A stretch of 64,000 bases of DNA from Alopecurus myosuroides (lineage: Eukaryota; Streptophyta; Magnoliopsida; Poales; Poaceae), in contig CM054060.1 in assembly GCA_028641055.1 (NCBI GenBank), forward strand, positions 300,021,835 to 300,085,834. The letters run 5' to 3'. Below, one piece after another: positions 46,588-59,118 of this stretch. Under the pieces are notes generated by a model. That model worked only from the letters and a program-made list of their open reading frames with translations, was not told the DNA's origin and did not search any database. The number at the start of each line of letters is the position of its first letter. Position 1 is the stretch's first letter. Both the position numbers and the translations under genes were made by a program.

Positions 46588-47088
46588 TCAATTTTTCGGT
46601 GGTGGTGGTGAATACTTCTCATCCTCGGTCTTCCAAGGTAAAGGCTCTCCATCCACAAATGACGTCCTGACTCCATCATCCTGAAACTAGCAGCAGAGCT
46701 TATACGTTTAAACCTGTTCTCATACTCACAGTTCTGGTTCTGCACGTCATAGAGTTGTGCTTGAAGATCGTTGGTGATCTTGGTGAGTGAGAGAATCTCC
46801 TCCCAAAGCTTCAAATTCCCCCTCTTGTATTCAGCGATCTGTTCTATCTTTATCATGTCAATGATCTCAACTTCACGCTCCGCCATCTTCTTGTACCTGA
46901 AAACTTCTTGCTCCAGTTCCTCCATCCTAGCTTCCAGACTTCCCCTCTCCTCTAGGGCCCCGAACATCTTCAATCTGCACCTTCCCGTCCATGAGCAGCA
47001 ATTCCTTGGGATGCATCTTCAACTTGTTCAAGTACGGATTGACGACGTTCTCAAAGAAACTGTCTTTGGGAGATTCAGGAGAAGCCAT
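46588..47088 (-). pseudogene. B downstream coiled-coil ORF, frameshifted
   Basis: The minus-strand ATG is at 47088-47086 (MASPESPKDSFFENVV). One extra G in CGGGGCCC near 46964 shifts the frame; the continuation is a long coiled coil (LEARMEELEQEVFRYKKMAE, NDLQAQLYDVQNQNCEYENR). A second shift near 46668 precedes a proline-rich end (PPPPKN) and a stop at 46590-46588. Without the two shifts it would be about 166 codons. Similar coiled-coil ORFs after pol are known to me from Athila-like cereal elements; their function is not established. No transmembrane segment is visible, so env is not supported. Confidence 0.6.
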
Positions 47089-47502
47089 TGTTGCTCTAGA
47101 TCTGAAGATGTAATCTGGCAGAAACAGTTCGAAATAAAAACACGACGAGAAAACGATATACGGACCTCAGGGGGTCCGGGGGATTTATAGTAAAAAGTTT
47201 TGTAACAAAAGGAAAGTCCAGGTCGAAAACGAGTCGGAGAGGGGCTTTGGGGCGCCGACACCATGGGCTGGCGCGGCCAGAGGTGGACCCGCACCACCCT
47301 ATGGTGTGGAGCCTCCGGGTTCCATCTCCCTCTCGTTTCCGGCTCATAATTTTTCATATTTTCTAAAAACAGCAAAAATATGAGTTGGAAGATGTTTCAC
47401 GAACATTTTCTTACCAAAACTGTTACCTATTCGAAAACTAACTCTGCAGTTTCTTAAATATGCTTCTTAATAAACTCCTTCGGGATCATGGCTTGAATAC
47501 AA
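47089..47502 (-). other. B spacer between integrase and coiled-coil ORF
   Basis: About 400 bases with no convincing frame. It includes a GC-rich block (47220-47330) and could serve as leader for the downstream ORF. Confidence 0.45.
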
Positions 47503-48978
47503 TCAACATTTTTGATTATAAGGATCTCCGGAGATATAATGCTTGAGTCTTTTGCCATTCACCACTTGTGAAGAGTTGTCTTCAAGGGAAACAATTTTAA
47601 TTGCCCCCGAACGATATACCTCTTCAATAACAAAAGGTCCTTCCCATCTCGAGAGTAATTTTCCTGCAAAAAATCTTAGACGAGACCTATACAAAAGCAC
47701 TTTCTCACCAACATGATATTCTCTTTTAATAATTCTTTTATCATGCCACCTTTTAACTTTCTCTTTAAAGAGCTTAGCATTTTCATATGCTTCACTCATC
47801 CATTCATCTAAAGAACTTAAGTCAAGCAGCCTTTTCTCACCAGCAAGTTTAAAATCTCTATTTAAGTCTTTCACTGCCCAATAAGCTTTGTGTTCTAATT
47901 CTAGGGGCAAGTGACAAGCTTTTCCATAAACCATTTTATAAGGAGACATGCCCATGGGATTTTTGTAAGCAGTTCTATAAGCCCACAGAGCATCATTTAA
48001 TTTCTTAGCCCAATTTTTCCTAGATTTGTTAACAGTCTTTTGCAAGATAGATTTGATTTCTCTATTTGATAATTCTACTTGCCCACTAGTTTGAGGGTGA
48101 TAGGGTGAAGCAATTCTATGATTAACATCATATTTAGCAAGAGTTTTTCTAAAACCACCATGAATAAAATGAGAACCCCCATCAGTCATAAGATATCTAG
48201 GCACATCAAACCTAGGGAAAATAATGTCCTTAAGCATTTTTATTGAGGTTTCACCATCAACACTTTTAGTAGGTATAGCTTCTACCCATTTAGTAACATA
48301 ATCAACGGCAACACGAATATGAGTATAGACTTTTGAAGGAGGGAAAGGACCCATAAAGTCAAAACCCCAACAATCAAACGGTTCAATAACAAAATAATAA
48401 TTCATAGGCATTTCATTACGTCTAGAAATATTTCCAACCCTTTGGCATTGATCACAAGATAAAACAAATTTTCTAGCATCTTTAAAGAGAGTAGGCCAAT
48501 AAAAACCTTATTGTAGAACTTTATGTGCAGTTCTATCTCCAGCGTGATGTCCTCCATAAGCACTACTATGACATTTTCTCAATATCTCCTGTTGTTCATT
48601 TTTAGGAACACATCTTCTCGTAATACCATCAACACCTTCTTTATATAAGTGTGGGTCATCCCAAAAATAATGCCTCAAATCATAGAAGAATTTTCTTCTT
48701 TGCTGAGTTGTAAAGGTAGGAGGCAAATACTTGGAAACAATAAAGTTAGCATAATCAGCATACCATGGACTCTCTTGAGAGCTCACTTTTATTGCAGCTA
48801 ACTGTTCATTAGGAAAAATATCATTAACAGGAATAGGGTCATTGAGGATATTTTCTATTCTAGACAGATTATCAGCAACAGGATTTTCATCACCCTTCCT
48901 ATCCCCATTATGTAAATCAAACTCTTGTAAGAGAAGCACCCATCTAATAATCCTAGGCTTAGCATCTTTCTTTTCCAT
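47503..48978 (-). pseudogene. int: B RNase H end and integrase
   Basis: One minus-strand frame with a single TAA at 48510-48508. It begins with the end of RNase H ([28 protein letters not shown]). It continues with the integrase zinc region ([12 protein letters not shown]...CDQCQR) and core. In the part from 48411 the catalytic residues are D18 (FDFMGP), D77 (TDGGSHF) and E113 ([10 protein letters not shown]), with 35 residues between the last two. The C-terminal part has [13 protein letters not shown] and [13 protein letters not shown]. It would insert element DNA into the genome. It is Athila type and has no chromodomain. The single stop is the only lesion I see in this 1.5 kb. Confidence 0.88.
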
Positions 48979-50723
48979 AAGGTACTTAATAGCAGCATGA
49001 TCAATATGAATAGTAACTTTAGAATCAACAATATACTGCCTAAATTTATCAAAAGCAAAAAACTACAGCTAGGAATTCTTTCTTAGTGGTAGCATCAAGA
49101 GTTTTACTAGCATAATGAATAACATTTAACTTGTTATCTACCTGTTGTCCAAGAACATCACCTACATCATAATCACTAGCATCACACATAATTTCAAGTG
49201 GTGAATTCCAATCAGGTGGTTGAACAATAGGGGCAGATATTAAATCCTTGTTTAAAATTCCAAAAGCTTCTTTACAATCTTCATAAAAAAAAATGGTACA
49301 TCTTTTCGAAGAAGATTGGTAAGAGGTTTTGATATTTTAGAGAATCTTTAATAAACATTCTATAGAAACCAGCATGACCAAGAATACTACGAATATCTTT
49401 AACATCCCTGGGACAAGGCATTTTCTCAATAGCATTAACTTTAGCTCTATCAACTTCAATGCCACTTTCAGAGATTTTATGTCCAAGAACAATTCCTTCA
49501 TTAACCATAAAATGGCATTTCTCCCAGTTAAGAACAAGATTAGTCTCCTCACATCTTTGCAAAACTTTATCCAAATTCTGCAAACAATTATCAAAAGAAG
49601 TTCCATAGACGAAAAAATCATCCATTCAATCTTCCACAATTTCTGCACAAAAACCATGAAAGATAGAAGACATGCATCTTTGAAAGGTAGCAGGAGCATT
49701 ACATAAACCAAAAGGCATACGTCTATAAGCATAGGTTCCATAAGGACAAGTGAAAGTTGTTTTCTCTTGATCAAGCTTTTTAACAGCAATTTGAGAAAAC
49801 CCAGAATAACCATCAAGAAAGCAGAAATGAGTTTTCTTAGACAATCTTTCTAACATTTGATCAATAAAAGGCAAAGGATAATGATCTTTCTTAGTGACTT
49901 TGTTAACCTTCCTAAAATGAATGCACATCCTATAACCAACGACTACTCTTTGAGGAATAAGTTCATTATTTTTATTTGGCACAACAGTCATCCCTCCTTT
50001 CTTAGGGACACAATACACATGACTAACCCATCTACTATCATCAATAGGATAAATAATGCCAGCATCAAGGAGTTTCAATACCTCATTTCTTACCACATCC
50101 TTCATTTTAGGATTTAAACGGCGTTGATGCTCAACAACTGGCTTTGCACCAGGTTCAATATTAATAGCATGCTGACAAATAGTAGGAGAAATTCATTTCA
50201 AATCATCAAGAGTATAACCAATAGCACCTCTATGTTTCCTCAATATCCCCAATATTCTCTCCTCTTCTTTATCAGAAAGTTGAGAACTAATAATAACATG
50301 ATGTAATTTCTTATCATCAGTATGAGCATATTTAAGATTATCTGGCAAAGGCTTTAAATCAAAAACAGGATCCTCCTTGGGTGGTAATGTGGTACCCAAG
50401 TCTTCCACTGGTAAATTATGTTTCAGCATTGCTGGCTGATGTAGGAAAATCTCATCAATTTCATTCCTTTCTTCCATAAAGACATCACTTTCGTGGTCTT
50501 CCATGTATTGCTGCAAAGGATTGTTAGGAGCAAGAGCAATAGCAGCCAATTGTTCAAGTTTATAATTCTCATTAGGCAATTCAACTTCATAAGGTGCTTT
50601 AGCAAATTTGGAGAAATTAAATTCATAAGACTCTCCATCAAACTTTGTAAGAATTTTCTCCTTTTTACAATCTATAACAGCACCACAAGTATTTAAGAAA
50701 GGTCTATGAATATAATAGGACAA
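48979..50723 (-). pseudogene. pol: B reverse transcriptase and RNase H start
   Basis: The frame from 50723 carries the pre-RT part, then after a TGA (50195-50193) the RT core: EVLKLLDAGIIYPI, VPKKGGMTVVPN, HFCFLDGYSGFSQI, YRRMPFGLCNAPATFQRCM. A second TGA (49628-49626) lies directly before the catalytic MDDF (49625-49614). RT continues with LNWEKCHFMVNEGIVLGH and GHAGFYRMFIKD. Near 49290 a run of T/A causes a frameshift, and RNase H (CDASDYDVGDVLGQ, YASKTLDA) is then found in other frames down to 48979. These motifs are Athila type. At least two stops and two frameshifts make it inactive. Confidence 0.85.
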
Positions 50724-51549
50724 GTATCACTAGCAGAAGTGCCTAGTACTAGAAAATCAGCATGATATTTAGTTTTACCACATACGACCTCCACATCTCT
50801 AACAATACCAATTGGAGAAATAGTTTCCCTATTAGCAAGTTGAATAATCACATCAATGTATTCAAGTTCACAAGAACCAATCTCATTCATAATTTCTCTA
50901 TAAAGCTCATAAGGAATAGCACTAGAACTAGCACCAATATCACATAAACAATAATAACAATGATCACCTATCCTAACAGATAGCACAAGCACACTAGGTT
51001 TCCTAGATCTACTAGGATGAGAGACAATATTAGAAGCATCTTCACAAAAAAATAATGTGTCTCTCTTCTACATTTTCAGAAAAAAGGTCCTTTCCTATTG
51101 CTACTGTAGGTTCTACAGTTATTTGTTCCTCAGGTTCTACAAGTTTCTTTGCACTTTTACTAATCACACTACCTAACATAGAGTGGTCTTTTACCTTAGC
51201 AGGGAAAGGCATTCTCAATATAAGGTTCAGGCACAATAGAATCAACAGTATGAACTTCTATATCTCTAGAAGGAACACAATTAATAGTATATTTATAAGG
51301 TGCATGGAACTTATACCATTCCTTTTTAGGAATATCAATGTAAGAAGCAAAATCCTGATATAAGTTTGCAACAACTTGAGAATCAATACCATAAACAACA
51401 CTAACATTATGAAAATCCTCATATGACATAAAGGTTTTAATGCATTCATAGTCATAATTTACACGTGACGTTCTACCTTTGTTGTTCTCCCATGCTTCAG
51501 TGTTTTCTTGAATACGGTCAAGAAGATCCCATTTAACTTCATCCTTCAT
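50693..51549 (-). pseudogene. B gag C-terminal part and aspartic protease
   Basis: The minus frame from 51549 (MKDEVKWDLLDRIQENTEAW) encodes the end of Athila gag. It shifts near 51200 and again near 51040. The frame 50992-50693 holds the protease motif CDIGASSSAIPYELYREI followed by a LVLGTSASDTCPIIF flap-like segment. One more indel near 50705 separates it from the RPFLNTCGAVIDCKK motif in the RT frame. The protease would mature the polyprotein. Confidence 0.75.
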
Positions 51550-52108
51550 ACGTGTAAATGATCCAGAAATGAATCCTTATCATGAAGAGGAAGCCTTGCA
51601 TAGAAATTATTAATAACGATATTACTGGGGGCTCATGAATGGGGCATTTGAGCATTAGTAACTTCAATCTCCCACATGCTTGGGCAATACTCTCTCCGTC
51701 ATGAGGCCAAAAATTATATATATAATTCCGATCTCAATGGATTTCACTTGGAGGATAAAATTTAGAATAAAAGAGAGGTACAATTTCCTCCCATTCGATA
51801 GTCTAGCTATTTTTTAGCAGCTTGAACCATTCAGAGGCTCGACCTGTCAATGATATAGAGAATAATTTCCTCTTCACTTGGCTCATTGTAATACCTGCAC
51901 ACTTAGACAACTCGCATAATTCATGTAAAAAGAGCAGATGATCACCAGGATGGACATTTCCATCACCTGAGTAGCAGTTATCCATAACATGTTTAACAAT
52001 CTTTATAGGTATTTTATAAGGATCCAGATCTTCATGCAGTGGGTCACTTACTACCCTATTAGTGGCAGCAGTGCCCGCAAATAGGGAGTCAAAAGGAGTT
52101 CCAAACAT
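51550..52108 (-). pseudogene. gag: B gag N-terminal part
   Basis: The minus-strand ATG at 52108-52106 begins FGTPFDSLFAGTAA. It is followed by GDGNVHPGDHLLFLHELCELS and KRKLFSISLTGRASEWFKLL, the Athila capsid core. A CAG-to-TAG type stop lies at 51805-51803. The frame goes on with TIEWEEIVPLFYSKFYPPSE, then decays by frameshift before 51550. Start choice: first ATG after the PBS. Confidence 0.75.
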
Positions 52109-52200
52109 AGTGTAATAAAGCAGTAAACAGAAATAAAAACAACACTTACAACAGAAGCTTCCTTTATCAATTCCACTTCCCAATAGTGCTTCACTCCAAG

Positions 52201-52212
52201 GCAACGGCGCCA
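52201..52212 (-). other. B primer-binding site (tRNA-Asp type)
   Basis: The minus strand reads TGGCGCCGTTGC eleven bases after the LTR end, as in Athila elements. Confidence 0.82.
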
Positions 52213-52223
52213 GAAAATAGTCT

Positions 52224-53241
52224 TGATGACCCACAAGTATAGGGGGTGTATCGTAGTACTTTCGATAAATAAGAGTGTTGAACCCAACGAGGAGCAGAAG
52301 GTGTTGACAAGCAGTTTCGATGAAGGAATAACTGTAAATACTGGAAAACAGATTTGTCGGGGTTTTTGATATTGCAGATAAATAAAGTGCGAGTAAATAA
52401 AATGCAGTAATAATGATTCCAGCGAGTGGCCCAATCCTTTCTTTAGCAAAGTACAAGCCGGTGAGTTTACTTATGATTAGCAAATGTTCTCGAGGACACA
52501 CGGGAGGTCTTATGTCATGTGCTTTTGTTCCATGCACGTGAATAACTTTGGTGTTTTCATAAGTGTTGTGTGGGTGAATCTAGGCTAATGTACCATCCCA
52601 TCCAAGAGTAATACATATTTTTGATTATACCCCTTGAAACCATCCGCAACTACAAGAAAGTAATTAAGAAATAAATCTAACCACAACTTTAAACTCGGGA
52701 TCCTACGCTCCCTCGTGTAATGGTTTCCTAACGGGGGTTAAGTTTCTGTCACTCCGGCAACCCCACAATTATTAGCCAAATACACGATGCATTCCCCTAG
52801 GCCCATAAATTGTAAAGTATCATGTATTCGACATTCACATGACACCACTAGAAGAATAACACCACATTTTAAATATCAAATATTAATATTATTCAACATT
52901 ACTTCACTACTAACAACTTGACTTCTCCCATGTCCTCAAGAACAACACGAACTACTCACAACACATCATATGGATCTTAATCAGAGGTGATATAATGGAT
53001 GATAACAATCTGGTAATAAAGTGCAAACACCGATAAATCTCACAAGCATCAACTAATAACAAGTAATCCACACCGGGAGAGAGATCTAATGCAAAACAAC
53101 GATAGATAGCCCTAATTGTTACAGCGGGGTGAAAGTGGATGATGAGGGTGATGGTTCTGGTGGTGATGACGATGATGATGACGATCTTGATGATGCCCGG
53201 AGCGATGACGGTGACGATGGCGGTGATTTCCCCTCTCCGGA
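52224..53241 (-). repeat. B 5' LTR, first segment
   Basis: It starts TGATGACCCACAAG on the plus strand and matches the left LTR. It is interrupted at 53241 by element C; 53237-53241 is the CCGGA target site. Confidence 0.88.
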
Positions 53242-54281
53242 TGTAACATCCCTGATTTTTGGAAAATGCAAAAATCACAAAATTTTGAAACTTTTTGTTT
53301 TCATATTGTGCAAGTCACCAAAAACCAAATGAGAAGCAAGAAACAAAAGAAAACAATACATATTTCAATGAAATTGAGTTCACCAATCCAATTATGCCTT
53401 GTTCCTTAAACCCTAAAACCTTATTCAAAAAAATAAGTTTCTTTATATAAAGGGAATATCTTTTATTAACAAACCTTTACCTAAAATGTTTACAACTCCA
53501 ATATTAATCTGAATTTATTTTATGGCATCAAAAATCAAAGATTTATAAACCCTAATAAAGTTCTAATCCCCAAAAATATTTTGATGAGAATAAAATTATT
53601 AATAATAACTTTTAGTTGTTATTCCAAGTTTTAAACATGAAGGGGTGAAAATGAAATGCATTGCTTTGATAATAACATAACAAAAGGTTTGAAAACAATA
53701 TTATGACTAGTGGTTTTATTCTAAATTTTATTGATCAACAATAATAATTAATTGATATAAACTAATAAAATAGCATTAAGTTACTATTAATAAATCCTTC
53801 ATATCCTAAAATTATTAACTATGAAAATGGTTTGAAATTGACTTCCAAAACTATTATTTGAAATGTTTAATGTCTCTAAAAATTTATTGAATCAAAAACC
53901 CCATTTTACTATTTTCTATTTTAAAATGGTATTAAGTACTATTAGTGAATTAATTATATTTTCAAAACATAAAAGAGATGAAAACTCTTTGAAATGGTTT
54001 TGGAAAATAGTATTTGATCTTTATAAAGCCACTGAAATTATATTTGACTAATAATTGTATTTTATAATTTTCTAAATTAAAAATCACATTAAGCTCTATT
54101 AAGGAATTATTTCAAATTTCCATAATTCAAAAATAAAATATGTTGAATTGTTTTCAAAAATTGTACTGTTAAAAAGTATTTGAAATTTCAAGAATTTAGA
54201 AATTTAGTTCATATCATTTGGATAATTAGAACAGAAGTTATAATCAAATCTTTTAAACAGAAATTAAAAGAAAATTCTTGA

Positions 54282-54301
54282 TGACGTCATCAGTGACGTC
54301 A
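54282..54301. promoter_or_regulatory. as-1-like doublet in C 5' LTR
   Basis: TGACGTCA at 54282-54289 and 54294-54301, 12 bp apart, about 100 bp upstream of TATAAA. It matches the spacing of plant as-1 elements (TGA-type bZIP sites) and is conserved in fragment F. Confidence 0.55.
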
Positions 54302-54402
54302 TCCTTCTTCTTCCTCCGTTTGGAAACTGCGAGATTTTCGGCCAAATTCAATCCCGGTGATTTCTCACCATTAAAACCACCATTTGCTTCCTTCCCGGCC
54401 TC

Positions 54403-54408
54403 TATAAA
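54403..54408 (+). promoter_or_regulatory. TATA box of C 5' LTR
   Basis: TATAAA in CCTCTATAAAATGCCC, followed by a CT-rich leader; repeated at 60281-60286 in the 3' LTR. Confidence 0.75.
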
Positions 54409-57400
54409 ATGCCCACGAACCCCTCTTCCTTTCCCCTCTGTCCCCTCTCCAAATCACGCGGCCACCCCTCGGTGATTCCTCGCCGGAGATCCGCCACAGC
54501 CGCAGCCGTGTGAGCACAACTCCGGCCAGGGGAGTCTCTCCCCCGGTCCATGACCTAGCCCTCCTTCCTCCCTCGTCTTCGCGCTTTGATTGATGCCTTC
54601 GGGCAATTTTTCTGTCCGGCCAGGCCCACTGCATCGTCTCCTTCAGAACCGCCGGAGCGCGCTGCGCCTCCGTCTGCACCGCCGCAGCCAACCAGGAAGC
54701 GGTACCCGTAGCCTCTGTGGTTATCCGATTCGCCACGTCGCGCTCGTCGTCGTCGTCATCTTCGTTGAGCTCGAGGACCCCTGGAGCACCATCTTCGTCA
54801 TTTCCCGAGCATCTGCGCCGCCGCAACGCCATTCTCCGGCGACCTAACCGCGCGGTAAGCCCCTCCTCTCTCCTGGACCGTTAGATGTGATCAACGGTCA
54901 AGATTAGATTAGAAGGGGTACGAGATCTGATGCGTTAGATCTAGATCTGACGGCCCAAACGAATTCACTTATCCACGTCAGCGTGTGCCACTCAGCAGCC
55001 CAGTCATCAGCCTCGCCCAATCAGGATCAGCCACGTGGCCCAGCCTTATTTGAATTTTTCTCCCGCTGGAATTAATTGGCAACTTTGCAGAAACACCCCT
55101 GCACTTTTGAACCATCATAACTTTTGATCCATGAAGCCAAATTTAGCAATCTTGGACTTTTTGGAAATCCCTTGACATTTAGAATCTTTTGGCACTGGCC
55201 AAATTCAAATTTGACTAACTTAAATTTGTTCAATTTTAAATATGCTTGTTTGGTGAAATTTGGCATAATTCAAATTCTACAAATCCAAAATTTGTAAATA
55301 AAATATATTTGGAAACCTTAGGATGTGTACTTTCATATACCTTGTCCCAAAATAATAATTGAGCAAATTAAAATTGAATTTAGAATTAAGTTGTCTATTT
55401 GAGTATTTTTGACATAGATTAATTTCTATAAATATTTTCAATATAGTTCCTTTTACAAAATTGTTCCATTTGACAACCTTGAACCATAGAAATTAGTGCC
55501 TAACCATTTTGGACAATCTTTAACCATGGACATATGTTTTTGACCAAAAACCCAACATAGTAATATCCATTATCACCATGTCTTAGAAATTTGTTACCAT
55601 CATCTACCATTGGTTGTTGTGGCCATTTTTGGATCCAAGACCAAGTCCCTAAAATTTCCAAGTAGTGAACCTCAAACACTAGCACCTTAGAATTCTATCT
55701 ACTTCTCCATTCTCCCATTCTTGCTTCAAGAATTCACCAAGTCAGCAAAATGGAGATCAAGACTCAAGCACAAGAATGAAACTTCAATATCAACCTGGTG
55801 GCAACATGAAGAGCTACAAGGAAGATCAATGAAGAAGTTTTGAAGAAAAGACTTAGACTCCACAACAACTAGAAGAAACTCAAGAAGTACAAGTGTGCAG
55901 AAATTCAGAAGAAGACATCTCTCTCTCTCCTTCTATCTTTCTTCTTATGTTCTTTCCAATTTAACTTAGTGGTATTTGTGCCCATCCCATACCCAAACCA
56001 ATTAGTGAAGTCAAAACCATGAAGACTATCAAGACCAAGATAAGCACCACACCAAGGAAGGAAACAACTTAGATGACATGATGATGATCTTCAAGAAGGC
56101 AATCACATGAGGACTAGAAGCAATCCACCCAAGTTGAAGAGTAACAAGTTATTTTTTTCCAAACCATTGACCCAAATGGAAAACCCAAGACTTAGTAATA
56201 TTTTCCCTTGAATGATGAAGTTAGTAGACCTACCCTAACCACAATGGAAAATACTAACATAGTCACTCAATATTTTTGAAGGTGAATATGACCAAGTGTT
56301 TGCATGTATTACTTTAATTGAAGAAGTAATATGTTTATTCTTAGTGAACTCTTGGAACTTCCTCGACAAGTATGGTTATAAAAAAAAAGTTTGATCACTA
56401 CAAACTCAACCTAGTCCTTCCCAAGTAAACCATTGGAATTTCCTTAACAAGTATTGAACTCAAATCTTGACCTTGCCCTAGCCAACTTGGTCCAACTCCT
56501 TTGTTATGTTATTTGCTCTGTTTGCTTCTCCACCTATGTGTTTGATTGCTAGGATGCTTGTTTATTTTGTTATTGTGTTTTCAATGAATAGATTGTACGG
56601 AGAGCAACGATCTTTTGTGAAGAGAGTGTGATATCTTCACCAACTTCAACAAGGCAAGTAACACATCATAAACTACCCATTATTTTCTATATGCATTAGT
56701 TGATTTTGAGTAGTATGCATGATAGGAAATTTTACTAAGTTATACTATGCTATGCTATTATCCTAGTAGTGTGTAGCCATCCCTTTTACCTTGTTATTTT
56801 GATAGCCTTAGAATTTACTAGGTGATATGCAATGTTACAAATTGTTTTACTAGATGTTGAGGAAAAATCCTAAGTATAACTAATGAATGAACCACCTGGG
56901 TGGAAGTGGTAAGACTGGGTTATGTTGAGTGTTTCCTCAGGGCCCTTATCTAAGGGTTATTCCACTTGAGGTTGTCACTTGCGGATGGCCACCCAGGAAC
57001 AAAGAGATTACTATGTCCCTCTAAATCTAGTAGCTTCCCGTGCAGCCTTTTGAAAATATGGGCTCTGTCTTGATCAATTAAGTTGTGAGGGTTCAGCCCA
57101 GGCTTGACAAGCAGATGTAGCAAAATTATAGGTGGAACGGGTCTTGCCGGTGGGTTTGGACTTCTTCTTCTGAAAGATCTCGTCTGAATTCTCTCCTTTC
57201 CATGATGCACTCCGGGTGTATAGGATGTTTGGGATAATTGAAGACAAAGGGTGAAAGTGCACAACCTCTGCAGAGTCAACAAACTAAGATCTTAGCCGTG
57301 TCCCCGGTTATGGACAACTATGAGCAGCTGGACAAGGATTGACGGAAGAGTCTCATCACCATTTTCAATAAGTAAAATTTTGACCCAATGAACAGTAGTA

Positions 57401-57930
57401 GTGGTGCTTGGATTTCAATCCAATGATGCCACCCTTTCAAAAGAAAAGTTTGTTTTACAAAAGTGATAGGAGAAAACTTGCTTTATGCAAACTTAGCCAA
57501 AACTCCACCAAGCCAAATATGCATGTAGATATAGTGTTGCCAATTATATCCACCATAGTGTTACTTGCCAATACATTAAATTGTATTGACTCCCTTATGG
57601 CTGCATATTCCATATTGCAGATGTTTCTGAAGACGAGTGAGGATTTCGTTTAGGATCTCGAGACTATCGCCAACATGTTTTGCCTGTGGCACATGAAGAA
57701 GATGGGCTCAATGTTGTACTATGTATTCCGTTGTATTTCTTTGTTTTTCTTCTAGTCTTCTAAGACTATGCAAGTTGTAATACTATTTTTGTAAAGACTG
57801 GATCATGCGATGTAATAGAATTTGATGCATTTGCATGATATTTCATTTTGTACTGTGGTGCTAGCAATTGATCCAGGGACTAGCACAATAACACAGGTAT
57901 TCCATCTTTATTAAAAGTTGGGATGTTACA

Positions 57931-59118
57931 AAATGGTATCAGAGCATTGTGTTGCATGTAGGATTCGAGACCCTAAGTTTGGAAAAGACTCTAGGATTGA
58001 AAAAAAATTATGTTCAAACTTTCTAGAAACAAAACAATCATCTTAGTTCATATCATATCATCTCATCTATTATTCACCTTAAAAAAAAATTCCCTAGATG
58101 ACCTCCTCCTCAATACCATCAAGACAAGAATGTTGATGACCATACCATGAAGTGCAAGAAGTATTTTCACCCCATGAAGACCTACACTCAAGACAATTGA
58201 AGCAACTTGGAGATAAAACCCAGACTTCACAACATTCAAGAACACCTCAAGACATGGAGAGAAGAATATGAAGAAAAGCTCAAGAAGATATAGATGAGAC
58301 CACCAATCTAGTTCCTTTGTTAGAACAACGTTAACGTGTTAGTGTATTGATCATATCAATGAGTGTGGTATGACAATATTAGTATTTTCTAAAAACCATG
58401 TTGTTTGGTGTGGTGAATGTGTTGCTATATGTTTGTTATGTGTTGTTTGTAAGATGAGTTTCCTTGATTTGCTATTTTGGATAAGAACCTTCCTTAGCCA
58501 TCTTTCTAAATCTCTACTCATTCCTACTAGATCAAACCCAACATCATACTCATTCACCAACCCTAGTGAGAACCATTGAAATCATACAACCTTTACCCTA
58601 TTGAGACACAAGCCATCCCATTTGAGGAATGCTAGTATCAAATTTCTTTCTTCTGTGTGAAGGAACAATCACATCCATGATCAATGCCAACTGCCTAATA
58701 AGGATCAAGCTAACCTTGGAGTTATCAAGCAATGTGAGTTTTCCTACCATGAGAGTTTCCTTAGAAATAGCATGGTGTTTGCCTTCAAGGATGACAACAA
58801 CAGGATGAAAGATTTCCAAGGATATCAAAAGATCAAGTTGAGAGGAACCCGAAGACTTTTGATTGACCCAAAGAGTGACCCCTCAGTGTCAAAGGTAGTT
58901 CAACAGACCTATGTTGGTCTACACCTCTACCACAGAGGAAAGATCTACTCAAGCTAATTTAGAATCAATCTACACTCCAATCTAATGAAAATAGACTACC
59001 CACAAAAGTTTCTTTTAAGGGTGGTAGCCCACCCAGTTGTTTTGGAATCCAATTACCCAAATCTTTCTTTCTAGCCTTCCCAAATCTCGGGACGAGATTT
59101 CTTTTAAGGGTGGTAGTC
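57931..59118 (+). other. C internal region, no gag or pol
   Basis: PBS at 57934-57945, then 700 bases without supported coding content, then an unrecognised open frame (58661-58957). It ends in a dyad and the PPT (59103-59118). No capsid, protease or polymerase motif was found on either strand. Confidence 0.8.
58661..58957 (+). CDS. Unrecognised 98-codon open frame in C
   Basis: A frame open from after the TGA at 58658-58660 to TAA-type stop at 58955-58957, with its first ATG at 58772. It includes CEFSYHESFLRNSMVFAFKD, GYQKIKLRGTRRLLIDPKSD and VGLHLYHRGKIYSS. I recognise no family. It may be a decayed remnant of internal coding sequence of the ancestral element, or chance. It has no obvious promoter of its own. 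Confidence 0.25.
   Translation, partial: RNNHIHDQCQLPNKDQANLGVIKQCEFSYHESFLRNSMVFAFKDDNNRMKDFQGYQKIKLRGTRRLLIDPKSDPSVSKVVQQTYVGLHLYHRGKIYSS

Larger units (their letters stand above)
53242..57930 (+). repeat. C 5' LTR (4689 bp)
   Basis: It runs from TGTAACATCCC to ...GGGATGTTACA. It has an AT-rich U3, a TGACGTCA doublet (54282-54301), TATAAA (54403-54408), a CG|GTAAGC donor-like site (54855), a candidate GC donor AAG|GCAAGT (56654) and an acceptor GCAG at 57620. A short acidic frame follows (ATGTTTCTGAAGACGAGTGA region; TGA at 57638-57640). At 54529-54533 it reads GGGGAG where the 3' LTR has a consensus GGTGAG donor. Confidence 0.92.

Noticed and set aside
46588..47088. B downstream ORF as an env gene
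   Set aside because: It is a soluble-looking coiled coil with no signal peptide or membrane segment.
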